From: Paenibacillus sp. VTT E-133291
GTDB lineage: Bacteria; Bacillota; Bacilli; Paenibacillales; Paenibacillaceae
NCBI RefSeq assembly: GCF_002264395.1
Contig: NZ_NFVA01000001.1
Coordinates: forward strand, 124,001-188,000
Direction of reading: 5' to 3'
DNA length: 64,000 nucleotides
The notes under the pieces are model-generated. The model worked only from the letters and a program-made list of their open reading frames with translations. It was not told the origin of the DNA and did not search any database. Every line of letters starts with the position of its first letter. Position 1 is the first letter of the stretch. A program made the translations under genes and the position numbers. Shown piece by piece: positions 17,745-27,187 of this stretch.

Positions 17745-20700
17745 ATGAAGCAGCAGGCTGAACGGGGCGTCGCTCCAAGTCTGGAATGGTTGTCAGACCC
17801 TTCCATTTATGCAGTAGGCAGAATACACGCGCACTCCGATCATCGGTATTACGGGACGAAGCTTGAAGCTGAAAGGCTTGGAGAAATGCGTTGGCGCCAT
17901 AGCCTGAACGGAAGTTGGAAATTTAGTTACGCCCACAATGCTATGGAACGGCAGGCGCATTTTTATAAGGAAAACGTGTCCTGTAGAGGATGGGATGATA
18001 TTGAGGTTCCTGGACATATCCAGCTTCAGGGCTTTGGGCAGCCTCAGTACGTAAATACGATGTACCCATGGGATGGTCATGAGCATCTTAGACCTCCGAT
18101 GATATCTGAGGATCACAATCCTGTAGGCAGCTATGTTAAATATTTTGTAGTGCCTGCGGGCTGGGAGCAACGTCCACTGTATATCTCTTTTCAAGGAGTA
18201 GAAACCGCTTTTTATATATGGCTAAATGGGACGTTTGTTGGTTATAGCGAAGATAGCTTTACTCCGAGTGAATTCGATCTGAAACCGTATTTAACGGAAG
18301 GTGAGAATAAGCTGGCGGTTGAGGTCTATCAGCGTAGTACCGGGAGTTGGCTGGAGGATCAGGACTTCTGGCGCTTCTCTGGAATCTTTCGTGATGTGTA
18401 CCTATATACTGTGCCTGAAGTTCACGTGCGGGATCTCCACGTTCAGACCGATCTGGATGGACAATTTGAGCAGGGAACGCTGAAAGCTGATTTGCAGTTG
18501 ATGGGTAAGCCAGCTTCGAAAGTGGTCCTAGAGCTTAAGGATAAAGCAGGAAATCTTGTAGTTCGTAGTGAGACTGGAGTTTCAGGGGATTCCGTTTCAC
18601 TTACGCTTGAGGCATCAAAGGTTCATCTGTGGAGCGCAGAAGATCCTTGTTTGTATACCCTTTACGTATCTGTCTACAACGCAGCCGGAGATCTTGTGGA
18701 AGTCGTGCCACAAAAGGTTGGTTTTCGAAAATTTGAGATGATAAATAAGATTATGCACTTGAATGGTAAACGTATTGTATTCAAAGGTGTTAACCGGCAC
18801 GAGTTTAATTCCCGCTTCGGTCGCAGCATTACAAAAGAAGATATGTTATGGGATATAAAGACTTTGAAACAGGCGAATATCAACGCTGTACGGACGTCGC
18901 ACTATCCAAATGAAACACTCTGGTACGAACTGTGTGATGAATACGGTGTGTATGTTATTGACGAGATGAATTTAGAGTCGCATGGATCATGGCAAAAAAT
19001 GGGTGTTGTAGAACCATCTTGGAACATACCGGGCAGTAAGCCTGAATGGCAGGAAATCGTAATGGATCGTGCGATCTCCATGGTGGAGAGAGACAAGAAC
19101 CATCCATCGATTTTGATTTGGTCCTGTGGCAATGAGTCTTTTGCCGGAGAAGTCATTCGGAACGTAGCGAATTATTTTCGTGAGAAGGACTCTACACGTT
19201 TGGTTCATTATGAAGGAGTGTTCCATAACCGCGAATATGATGATTCGAGTGACATGGAGAGCCGGATGTATGCGAAGGCAGCAGATATCGAATTGTATTT
19301 AAAAGAGAATCCATTAAAGCCATATATTAGCTGTGAATATATGCATGCGATGGGTAATTCCGTCGGAGGATTGCATAAATACACAGAGCTAGAGCAGAAG
19401 TATCCAATGTACCAAGGTGGATTCATCTGGGACTTCATGGATCAGGTCATCGTAAAAAATGATCGATATGGAAAACCTTATATGGCTTATGGTGGTGACT
19501 TCGATGATCGGTCAACCGATTACAACTTCTCCGGAAACGGAATAGTGTATGCGGATCGGAGATGGTCGCCAAAAATGCAGGAAGTGAAATTTCTATATCA
19601 GAACATCAAACTGTCTCCGGATTGTCATGGCGTAACTATTAGAAATGAGAATTTATTTGTTGGCTTAGATGCGCATAAATTGAAATATTGTCTGAATTAT
19701 GAGGGCAGGGAAATCTATCGTGGGATTGTATTCGCCCAGGTTAAACCCGGAGAAGAAAGATATGTTGAACTTGATTTACCAGAGACTAATCACTCTGGTG
19801 AGTATAGTTTAGATGTTTCTCTTGTGCTCAAGGAAGATTCGTTATGGGCAAATGCTGGTTATGAAATCGCTTTTGGACAGTATGTTTTTCAAGTGGAGAG
19901 CACATTGACTGATATGAACTCCATCCATCCTAAGGTAACTCCTGCCCTGAATGATTTTCGCGTAGTTGAAGGGGATGTAAATATTGGCGTTCACGGTCGT
20001 GACTTCTCCGTAATGTTCTCGAAGCAGGCTGGTACATTAATCTCCGTTAAATATTCAGGAAGAGAAATGATCTCTTCGCCGCCGGCACCGCTCTTCTGGA
20101 GAGCGATGACAGATAACGACAAGGGTGCGGGAATGCATTTCGACTCTTCCGCTTGGTATGCAGCAAGTTTGAGCCGAAGAACTTTAAGCTTCGAGCTTAT
20201 GGAAGAAGAAGACCAAGCGACTGTGACCTATGTATATAAACTGAGTGTGTCAGAGGGAGTGCGAGTAAGTGTGACATACACGGTGTTCTCCGATGGGAGC
20301 ATAAAGGTGAAATCAAGCTACTATGGAGAGCCGGGTTTACCGAAGTTTCCCCTCTTTGCTTTAACCTTTAAGGTACCAGCGGATTATTACCAGCTGAATT
20401 GGTATGCGAATGGACCAGAAGAAAATTATATTGACCGTTCCTTTGGCGCGAGATTGTGTCGCTTTCAGAATCATGCGGTGGACAATGTATCGTCCTATTT
20501 GGTACCGCAGGAATCGGGCAACCGTACAGGTGTACGCGAAGTATCGATAACCAACGATCTTGGTCAAGGGATTATAATATCCTCACCAGTCTCAGCCCCT
20601 GTTGAAGCCAACATATCGCCATATTCGGCAATGGAGCTGGAGAGTGCTACGCATCAATATGAGCTGCCGAACATTCATCATACCGTTGTTACGATTGCCG

Positions 20701-20813
20701 GTCGGCAAATGGGCGTTGGCGGTGATGACAGCTGGGGAGCGCCAGTTCTTGATGAATATCTAATTGATCCATCAAAAGATTTGGATTTTGAATTTACAAT
20801 TCGTAGAGCATAA
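17745..20813 (+). CDS. lacZ: Beta-galactosidase, GH2 (LacZ type)
   Basis: A 1022-residue LacZ-type GH2 enzyme with all five domains: sugar-binding jelly roll (near 50-220), immunoglobulin-like (220-330), TIM barrel (330-625), a second immunoglobulin-like domain and a C-terminal domain starting near residue 740. The acid/base is Glu464 (SCGNES) and the nucleophile Glu531 (SCEYMHAMGN), close to Glu461 and Glu537 in Escherichia coli. There is no signal peptide, so it is cytoplasmic. GGAGGAAAATTAG precedes the ATG. It is the last gene of the YesMN/ABC cluster and would hydrolyse the imported sugar. Confidence 0.96.
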   Translation: MKQQAERGVAPSLEWLSDPSIYAVGRIHAHSDHRYYGTKLEAERLGEMRWRHSLNGSWKFSYAHNAMERQAHFYKENVSCRGWDDIEVPGHIQLQGFGQPQYVNTMYPWDGHEHLRPPMISEDHNPVGSYVKYFVVPAGWEQRPLYISFQGVETAFYIWLNGTFVGYSEDSFTPSEFDLKPYLTEGENKLAVEVYQRSTGSWLEDQDFWRFSGIFRDVYLYTVPEVHVRDLHVQTDLDGQFEQGTLKADLQLMGKPASKVVLELKDKAGNLVVRSETGVSGDSVSLTLEASKVHLWSAEDPCLYTLYVSVYNAAGDLVEVVPQKVGFRKFEMINKIMHLNGKRIVFKGVNRHEFNSRFGRSITKEDMLWDIKTLKQANINAVRTSHYPNETLWYELCDEYGVYVIDEMNLESHGSWQKMGVVEPSWNIPGSKPEWQEIVMDRAISMVERDKNHPSILIWSCGNESFAGEVIRNVANYFREKDSTRLVHYEGVFHNREYDDSSDMESRMYAKAADIELYLKENPLKPYISCEYMHAMGNSVGGLHKYTELEQKYPMYQGGFIWDFMDQVIVKNDRYGKPYMAYGGDFDDRSTDYNFSGNGIVYADRRWSPKMQEVKFLYQNIKLSPDCHGVTIRNENLFVGLDAHKLKYCLNYEGREIYRGIVFAQVKPGEERYVELDLPETNHSGEYSLDVSLVLKEDSLWANAGYEIAFGQYVFQVESTLTDMNSIHPKVTPALNDFRVVEGDVNIGVHGRDFSVMFSKQAGTLISVKYSGREMISSPPAPLFWRAMTDNDKGAGMHFDSSAWYAASLSRRTLSFELMEEEDQATVTYVYKLSVSEGVRVSVTYTVFSDGSIKVKSSYYGEPGLPKFPLFALTFKVPADYYQLNWYANGPEENYIDRSFGARLCRFQNHAVDNVSSYLVPQESGNRTGVREVSITNDLGQGIIISSPVSAPVEANISPYSAMELESATHQYELPNIHHTVVTIAGRQMGVGGDDSWGAPVLDEYLIDPSKDLDFEFTIRRA

Positions 20814-20830
20814 TTAGAGACGGATAGCAG

Positions 20831-21148
20831 TTGCCTCAATGGATAACAGTTGCCTGGTTCGGTAATATCACTGGCGGTTGGAACAATAAGGTCAAAGATG
20901 CAATGATGAGACAACAAAAAGTAATATTGGTAAAAGGAGAGCATAGAGCAGAAGCTCAATTGCGCACTCCATTTACCGATCAAGCTAGCATCTCAGGTTA
21001 CGCTAGCCAAGCAGTAACAGAAGCAGCAGCCAAAGGAATTATCAAAGGTAAAACAGAAACAACATTTGCTCCGCAAGATGCAGCAACACGTGCTGAGGCA
21101 GCGGTGATGATTAAACAAATTTTACAATACTTGAAGTTTATGAACTAA
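20831..21148 (+). pseudogene. Remnant of an SLH-domain surface protein
   Basis: The open frame of up to 105 residues has no convincing ribosome site. Its last 58 residues (from TPFTDQASISGYASQAV, with KGIIKGKTETTFAPQDAATRAEA) make one complete S-layer-homology repeat. Functional S-layer anchors normally have three repeats plus a signal peptide; both are absent. The first 45 residues look like unrelated or decayed sequence. It seems to be the 3' end of a lost gene that now sits between lacZ and the terminator at 21164. A translated small protein cannot be fully excluded. Confidence 0.6.
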
Positions 21149-21163
21149 ATGATTCAGCGGGAT

Positions 21164-21204
21164 GCTCGGTTCAAACGCTAAGTTTGAGCTGAGCGTCTTT
21201 TTTG
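21164..21204 (+). terminator. Rho-independent terminator after the lacZ/SLH region
   Basis: A 13-bp stem with two G-T pairs (21164-21176 with 21182-21194) is followed by GTCTTTTTTG. It ends the plus-strand cluster, and the facing kinase gene ends just beyond it. Confidence 0.85.
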
Positions 21205-21228
21205 CTTTGTTGGAACATTTTTCCGATA

Positions 21229-22482
21229 TTAATTAGTCAAAGGTAAAGTGAGAATGAATTCAGTTCCTTCTCCTGATTTACTTCGTACAGTTACATCACC
21301 GTTCATCGAACGGATGAATTGATAAGAAAGGGTAAGTCCTAATCCTGTTCCTTTGCTTTTAGTTGAAAAATAAATGATTCCAAGTCGCTCCATCTGCTCG
21401 TTGCTCATCCCGACTCCATCATCAATGATTGTTATTTTTGCATATTCGGATTGACGTTCGATACGAATGTTTACATTACCTGTTGCGAGAACAGCGCAAG
21501 CTTCAATCGCGTTTTTTATAAAATTAATGAACAGTTGTTTGATTTCAGTAGGATTTGCAGAGATATATAGTTTATCCTCCAAATGTTGCATTTCCAAAGA
21601 GACGTTATTCATATTGGCGTACGGGGTCATGATCTCTACAATCGAGTTGATCTGCTGCACAAGTTCAATTTTCTCTACCACTGCATGATTTGGTTTAGCT
21701 ATCGAAAGATACTCAGAAAGAATAACCTCAGTCCGCTTTATTTCTTCAAGACAAATAGCAATATATTTCTGACTCTTTTCTCTGGTGATAGAATCGTCCT
21801 TTAATAATTTCAAGAAACCCATAACGGCTGTAAGTGGATTACGGACTTCATGGGCTAGAGAAGCGGCTACATGAGCAATCGTTTCAGATTTTTCACTTTG
21901 TAGATACCTCAAATACAATTCCTTATCAGATACTGCTTTATTAAAAAGAGAAATCAATATCCAAATTCCAAGGAAATTTAGTACTGGCATCACCAGGACG
22001 TTAAACTTTAAATGCTGAATCGAATATTGATATTCCGTTACAAACATCGTAGCTATAGGAATGACGGAAAAGCTAAAACCTGCAACGAATGTAATAAGTT
22101 TTCGGTATTCAGAACGGCGACGGTATACGTTGGATAAAAGCGCAGATAAGCTAAAGGTGATGGAAAGAATAATGATCGCTGAAAATAGTCCCTGCCCACC
22201 TATAAGCAGGCGATAGGTTAAAAATTCAACGAGAAGAAAAACTCCAGTAGTCATACCACCATACACCATTCCGAAAAACATGATCACATAACGAATGTCG
22301 AATATAATTCCATCCTCCACAGTAAATGGAAATGACATCGACATGAAAAGACAAATCATACAGGTTATGGTAATGAATTGCCTTGAATAATTTTCAGCTT
22401 TGTCACGATAGTAGATGGTATAAAGGACAAAGGGGGTTAGGGCAAACAGTAATTGTAACAAAAAATCTTTTATATACAGCAT
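21229..22482 (-). CDS. Sensor histidine kinase with 5TMR-LYT-like membrane domain (KinB-like)
   Basis: A 417-residue kinase. The N-terminal 185 residues hold six hydrophobic segments resembling the 5TM LytS/KinB sensor. A HisKA domain follows with His211 in SLAHEVRNPLTAVMG, then an ATPase domain with NFIKNAIEA (N box), DDGVGM (G1) and GTGLGL (G2). This layout is typical of sporulation kinases KinB and KinD that feed the Spo0 phosphorelay. No response regulator adjoins it, which fits such an orphan kinase. GGAGGG lies 6 bases before the ATG. A sporulation role is an inference. Confidence 0.88.
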   Translation of the reverse strand: MLYIKDFLLQLLFALTPFVLYTIYYRDKAENYSRQFITITCMICLFMSMSFPFTVEDGIIFDIRYVIMFFGMVYGGMTTGVFLLVEFLTYRLLIGGQGLFSAIIILSITFSLSALLSNVYRRRSEYRKLITFVAGFSFSVIPIATMFVTEYQYSIQHLKFNVLVMPVLNFLGIWILISLFNKAVSDKELYLRYLQSEKSETIAHVAASLAHEVRNPLTAVMGFLKLLKDDSITREKSQKYIAICLEEIKRTEVILSEYLSIAKPNHAVVEKIELVQQINSIVEIMTPYANMNNVSLEMQHLEDKLYISANPTEIKQLFINFIKNAIEACAVLATGNVNIRIERQSEYAKITIIDDGVGMSNEQMERLGIIYFSTKSKGTGLGLTLSYQFIRSMNGDVTVRSKSGEGTEFILTLPLTN

Positions 22483-22590
22483 CTTAGCCCTCCCACCAGT
22501 TTAAAAAGAATTTGATATATTGTTATTCGTTGTAAGTAAGAATTCCTCCTCCTGAAAATGGATAGAGATAAGAAGAATAGGGAAGATCTT

Positions 22591-23139
22591 TTATGATAGG
22601 TTGCTTTCTAATAAAATCTCCAATTGTGCTTCCATAACATGAGGTGGATAAGGCATTTCGTTAGAAAACCACCATTCTACGATCCCTACATACGCTGGTG
22701 CAATAAACTGAACAATAACGTCTTCGTATAATCCCCGTTTTTTCCCCGCTGCCATATCCCATTCATTCTTGATATCCTCGATGACAAATTCAAGAAACCG
22801 ACTCCGAAAGAAAGGGGCTCCTTTACTAGATAACATGGCAGAAAAAAATAAATAATTTTTTTCAAAGTATTCGAACCAGGTCAAATTTCTATGTGCAGCA
22901 CTAATTTCCGAATCTGATTCACAGGATTCTCGAAGTTCTTGGATATGTTCCTCGATTAGCTTATCTAATAAATCATACTTATCCTGATAATGAAGATAGA
23001 TCGTTCTGCGGCTAACATCGGCTCGGTCTGAAATATCCTTCAATGTGATGTGATCGAAACTTTTATCAGACATCAGTTCAATCATTGCTTTTTTTATTGC
23101 TGCTTGTGATTTAAGAATTCTTCTATCGACCTTTGCCAA
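22591..23139 (-). CDS. TetR-family regulator
   Basis: A 182-residue TetR/AcrR regulator. The N-terminal helix-turn-helix reads ITLKDISDRADVSRRTIYLHY, and the rest is a helical ligand-binding domain with a C-terminal PAYVGIVEWWF helix. The start is TTG at 23139, with GGTGAT a few bases upstream. It is divergent from the MFS efflux gene at 23325, the usual layout for a repressor and its target. An AT-rich inverted repeat between them (23193-23213) is a candidate operator. The inducer is unknown. Confidence 0.9.
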   Translation of the reverse strand: MAKVDRRILKSQAAIKKAMIELMSDKSFDHITLKDISDRADVSRRTIYLHYQDKYDLLDKLIEEHIQELRESCESDSEISAAHRNLTWFEYFEKNYLFFSAMLSSKGAPFFRSRFLEFVIEDIKNEWDMAAGKKRGLYEDVIVQFIAPAYVGIVEWWFSNEMPYPPHVMEAQLEILLESNLS

Positions 23140-23192
23140 GTGGAATCACCAAACTTTCCTTCAGATAATAAACAGATTCAAGCCACGTGTGA

Positions 23193-23213
23193 ATTAATAT
23201 ACGAATTATTAAT
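23193..23213. promoter_or_regulatory. Candidate TetR operator
   Basis: ATTAATA and TATTAAT form a perfect 7-bp inverted repeat around 7 bases, midway between the divergent TetR and MFS genes. The arms are pure A/T in an AT-rich region, so chance is possible. Confidence 0.4.
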
Positions 23214-23324
23214 ATTTGATAATTGAAGAAATTCGAGCATTCTTTAATAATACACATTAGAGCAATAATGCATCAATGTTTACTATCCGGTGTAAAACAA
23301 ATTTTCGATACTGAAGGGGTTCAT

Positions 23325-24494
23325 ATGGCAAAACAAAATCAATGGTATCTATTTATCCTAGTCATAGGAGTCTTCGGCATTCTGACAACTGAAATGGGGG
23401 TAATAGGGATATTACCGCTAATAGCCGAAAACTACCATGTCACGGTCTCCAAAGCAGGGCTGTTAGTTAGTCTCTTTGCACTTGCTGTTTCTATCGCTGG
23501 TCCCACGATGCCTTTGTTATTCTCAGGTCTAAATCGTAAAAAAGTTATGTTACTTGTACTCGGTATTTTTATACTTGGCAATATCATTTCCATGTTCACA
23601 TCAAACTTTACTGTGTTGCTCATGGCCCGAGTGCTGCCAGCCTTTTTTCATCCAGTGTATTGTTCATTGGCTTTGACAATAGCTGCTACATCGGTCAGTA
23701 AGGAAGAGGCTCCAAAGGCTGTTTCTAAAGTAATGTTAGGCGTGACAGGAGGGATGGTCCTCGGCGTACCGATCACTAACTATATTGCTACCGAAGGCAC
23801 GGTAGAGTTGGCGATGTTATTCTTTGCTATTGTAAACGCTCTGGCATTCATAGCTACGCTACTATTCGTACCTTCTATGCCGATTAAGGAGAGGCTTACT
23901 TACGGATCTCAATTAAGTGTATTAAAAAAGCCAATTGCTTGGCTTGCTATTGTTGCGGTCGTATTTATAGGGTCAGCGAGTGCTAGTGTTAATAGTTACA
24001 TTGCGGAGTATCTTGAGTCCGTAACACATATTTCGGGGAAAACATTAAGCTTGGTGTTATTACTATATGGTTTGGCCAGCTTGGTTGGAAACATCGCAGG
24101 AGGAAGGTTGCTCTCAAAAAATGCGATAAAAACTGTAATATTATTCCCTTTTATATTAGGTATCATTTATCTCTTATCATTCTTAACGGGTGCTTTCACA
24201 GGACCTATGATCATAACAGTTTTATTATGGGGTTTATTCTATGCAATAGGAAACTTGATCAGTCAACATTGGATTTCATCTGCGGTTCCAGAGGCTCCTG
24301 ATTTTGCTAATGGATTGTTTCTATCTTGCGGTAATTTAGGAATAACCATTGGTACAGCTATAGGTGGAATGTTCATATCTGGAATGGGTACACAATATAT
24401 CGTTTTAGGTGGGGTGTTATTTTTGGTATTGAGTTTATTCCCTATTCTTCTGAGGATCTTCTTTTTTAGTGCAGCAAAACAACAGTTATTGTAG
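23325..24494 (+). CDS. MFS drug or sugar efflux transporter (DHA1/AraJ type)
   Basis: A 389-residue transporter with 12 predicted helices. The first helix reads LFILVIGVFGILTTEMGVIGILP, as in the AraJ/YdhP-like group, and the helix 2-3 loop carries LNRKKVMLL. The ATG at 23325 with AAGGGG upstream is preferred; the frame extends 34 codons further as non-hydrophobic sequence that crosses the promoter region. It is divergently paired with a TetR regulator, which suggests inducible efflux of a toxic compound. The substrate is unknown. Confidence 0.9.
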   Translation: MAKQNQWYLFILVIGVFGILTTEMGVIGILPLIAENYHVTVSKAGLLVSLFALAVSIAGPTMPLLFSGLNRKKVMLLVLGIFILGNIISMFTSNFTVLLMARVLPAFFHPVYCSLALTIAATSVSKEEAPKAVSKVMLGVTGGMVLGVPITNYIATEGTVELAMLFFAIVNALAFIATLLFVPSMPIKERLTYGSQLSVLKKPIAWLAIVAVVFIGSASASVNSYIAEYLESVTHISGKTLSLVLLLYGLASLVGNIAGGRLLSKNAIKTVILFPFILGIIYLLSFLTGAFTGPMIITVLLWGLFYAIGNLISQHWISSAVPEAPDFANGLFLSCGNLGITIGTAIGGMFISGMGTQYIVLGGVLFLVLSLFPILLRIFFFSAAKQQLL

Positions 24495-24508
24495 TCATAT
24501 TAATGAAA

Positions 24509-24540
24509 AAACGCATCGAGTTGTTAGACCCGAAGCGTTT
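24509..24540. terminator. Terminator shared by the MFS gene and the ger operon
   Basis: A 10-bp stem with one mismatch encloses a 12-base loop. On the minus strand it is followed by a run of six T, ending the germination operon; the plus-strand tail is weaker. Confidence 0.65.
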
Positions 24541-24587
24541 ATCTCTTATATTAATCAACCGCACGCAGTTCGCAATGAAATTATGTC

Positions 24588-25733
24588 TTATTGATTTTCA
24601 ATCTTAGATATCCCACCACTGGTCAGATTCACTCTGATATCAATCTTTTCGATGCTGCTTGAATCGAGCGGTAAGATTCCCTTAACATTCAGTTTGTTCC
24701 ATTCCACTGGAAGGTTACGATAGAATATGCCTGAGAGTCCATATACATCGGCATTTATTTCTAAACCTTTCAAGTAAGTTTCCCTAATCTGATCATCAAT
24801 TACTTTTATGGCTTTCAGTTCAAGATCATTTCGATTAAGGTTTGCGCTCAACTCCGGAAGTGTGCCCTGCATAGACACTTTAATAACGAAGACAGGTTTG
24901 CCATGCTTCATCTTTGGACGAATAGAGAATTTAACTTTATTCATGACGATCACAGCTAGTACTTTTTTGTCATCTTTGATTATCACTGGCGTTCTTTGTG
25001 TCTTTTTTTCCAGCCATCGAACTCCTAAAATATCTTTAGACTTCAAGCATCCACGGAATTGCTCATTTTGCAGAAAACAGATTCCTGACATGCTAATATT
25101 GGGAGAAGGCACTTTGTTATTGGTCCAGTCTGGCGCAATTTTAAGATAAGGCAATAGTACCGTTTCGGCGTTCTCTCTCCATTTCCATATAAATTTGTAC
25201 AGATATAGCGGAGCGATAATCGAGTTCTGTTCATAGGTTCGCATGGGACTGTTAAGTTGTGAGTAAATCACCGATAGATCAGCGATCGAAGGGGTATTCA
25301 GCACATCTTCCATGGGTTCGCTGGTCGCCATAGTCCAAACGGTGTAACGAAATTCATAATATCGATCCCAAACATCCAAGACTTGATTAACAACATTGCC
25401 CTTCTTTAGCGCTGCTTCACTAAATACGATCGTTTTCACATTGCTCCAGACAATTCTTTGTGGACTAGTAGCATATAAATTGAATATCGCATTATCAAAC
25501 GAATCACCATCGGCTTTTCCAATGAAAGTTTTTTGTTCCTGGCTCTGACCCGCCTCTTTCTTCGCAATACCACTAAAGTTAACCATTTGAATATAAACAA
25601 CGACTTTGTTATCTACATAATCGACTCCTAATGTATTCACATAGATCATATGCTCAATTTCTTTTGATCCCCAACAACCTGTAAGCAGCGTGGAGAGCAG
25701 AGCGGTAATAAGTATGCATTGGATCAATTTCAT
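24588..25733 (-). CDS. Spore germination lipoprotein, Ger(x)C family
   Basis: A 381-residue lipoprotein: short signal peptide, lipobox LLTGC with Cys20, then GCWGSKEIE, the conserved start of mature GerC subunits. The three-domain body includes the segments VVYIQMVNFSG and WDRYYEFRYTVW. The start overlaps the end of the GerA gene by 4 bases. It would sit on the outer face of the spore inner membrane as part of a nutrient germinant receptor with the two upstream gene products. The germinant cannot be inferred. Confidence 0.93.
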   Translation of the reverse strand: MKLIQCILITALLSTLLTGCWGSKEIEHMIYVNTLGVDYVDNKVVVYIQMVNFSGIAKKEAGQSQEQKTFIGKADGDSFDNAIFNLYATSPQRIVWSNVKTIVFSEAALKKGNVVNQVLDVWDRYYEFRYTVWTMATSEPMEDVLNTPSIADLSVIYSQLNSPMRTYEQNSIIAPLYLYKFIWKWRENAETVLLPYLKIAPDWTNNKVPSPNISMSGICFLQNEQFRGCLKSKDILGVRWLEKKTQRTPVIIKDDKKVLAVIVMNKVKFSIRPKMKHGKPVFVIKVSMQGTLPELSANLNRNDLELKAIKVIDDQIRETYLKGLEINADVYGLSGIFYRNLPVEWNKLNVKGILPLDSSSIEKIDIRVNLTSGGISKIENQ

Positions 25734-27187
25734 GATCGATCTCGTCCTTTAGTTCCCGTATTGTCTGTAAATTTCCCTTTTCCCCACGGCATTCTGAAAA
25801 TAACTTTATAAAAATCCTTCAAGTGAGGCGGGGATAAAGGGGATAGATAGTAGGTGCCGAAAGAACGTAAATTGACCATAAAGAGCACCAGCGCAAGCAG
25901 ACATGTCATTGTACCAAACAATCCTAGAAACCCACTGATAAAGAGTACAATAATTCGAAGCAAGCTAACGACGCTAACTAATGACTGGTTCACCAATGTA
26001 AAGGTAGCTAATACTGAAATGGCTATAACCACAATTGTACCTGGGCCTGCAATGCCGGCACTAATGGCTGCCTGACCGATAATTAAACCTCCAACTACCG
26101 ATAAGGTCTGGCCATAAGCGGTAGGTAATCTCATCCCGGCTTCTCGAAAAATCTCAAATAAAATGAGCATCACAATTGCTTCCAGAGGAGCCGGAAGAGG
26201 TACGCCTTGTCTCGAATTCACTAATGTTGCAAGCAGTGTAAAGGGAATTTGATCTTGGTGAAACGTAGTAAGCGCAATCCAAAAGCCCGGTAAAAACAGG
26301 GAAAGCATCACACCTAGGACTCTTAATAACCTAGTGAAAGCAACAAAGATATTTACCATATGTGCATCTTCCGAAGTATTCAATAAGAAGCTAAAGCTCA
26401 CTGGCGCAATAATTACAGTAGGTGAACCATTCGTTAACAGCACGAATTTTCCATGAAGAATTGAATTCGCTGCATAGTCAGGTCTGCCCGTATATGAGAA
26501 TAATGGAAAGAATGAAAATCTAGTCAGACTTTCTTCAAGCTGGGTACTACTCACCAATCCTTGGATTTGAATGCTGTTTAGTTTTGACTTGATTTCATTA
26601 AGTACATGAGGCTTAATCGTTTCCTTGAGATATAAAAGATGAACTTCAGTCGAGGTTTGGGTTCCAATCGTGAATTCTTCAACCGCTAATAATTCGGTCT
26701 TGAGCCTTTTTCGAATAAGGGCAATATTGGTAAATGATTCTTCCGTAAAGCCATCCTTCGGCCCCCGTGTGGACACTTCCGTATTTGGTTCCTCAGGTTG
26801 TCGTTTAGGAGGATCAGCTAATTTCACGACATAACTTTGATTTGATGGCGTAAATAGAAGGAAAAGATCACCATTTAGCACAGTGTCAACCAATGAATTT
26901 TCAATCTCAATTTCACTTGATGGAAGGGTGGTCATGTGAAACGGAACCTTTTGCATGAGATCGAGTTCATGGGATGTGAGGATAGATTCCGGAATCTTTT
27001 TTAATTCGGGTATGATGTATTCTTCTACTTTGATTTCGTCGCACAACCCCTGGCAATAAACCAGTTGAACGGCATTGTCAGAGTCAGACAAAGAGAGAGT
27101 CAGTCTCTTAATGTCTGAGCTTGAACCAAATATTCGTGAGAACATATTCTCGAACGTATTTAACTCCTCTTGCTCAGGCTCTTTCAT
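25730..27187 (-). CDS. Spore germination protein, GerA family
   Basis: A 485-residue A-subunit of a germinant receptor. The N-terminal 240 residues are the soluble domain; the rest has about five membrane segments and the conserved stretch FREAGMRLPTAYGQTLSVVGGLIIGQAA. The soluble domain begins directly with ENMFSRIFGSSSDIKR. It overlaps the flanking genes by 4 bases on each side, so the three subunits are translationally coupled. Length and domains are normal for GerAA/GerKA proteins. Confidence 0.94.
   Translation of the reverse strand: MKEPEQEELNTFENMFSRIFGSSSDIKRLTLSLSDSDNAVQLVYCQGLCDEIKVEEYIIPELKKIPESILTSHELDLMQKVPFHMTTLPSSEIEIENSLVDTVLNGDLFLLFTPSNQSYVVKLADPPKRQPEEPNTEVSTRGPKDGFTEESFTNIALIRKRLKTELLAVEEFTIGTQTSTEVHLLYLKETIKPHVLNEIKSKLNSIQIQGLVSSTQLEESLTRFSFFPLFSYTGRPDYAANSILHGKFVLLTNGSPTVIIAPVSFSFLLNTSEDAHMVNIFVAFTRLLRVLGVMLSLFLPGFWIALTTFHQDQIPFTLLATLVNSRQGVPLPAPLEAIVMLILFEIFREAGMRLPTAYGQTLSVVGGLIIGQAAISAGIAGPGTIVVIAISVLATFTLVNQSLVSVVSLLRIIVLFISGFLGLFGTMTCLLALVLFMVNLRSFGTYYLSPLSPPHLKDFYKVIFRMPWGKGKFTDNTGTKGRDRS

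Noticed and set aside
17793..18194. 133-codon minus-strand frame
   Set aside because: It is inside lacZ, with no ribosome site and no domain.
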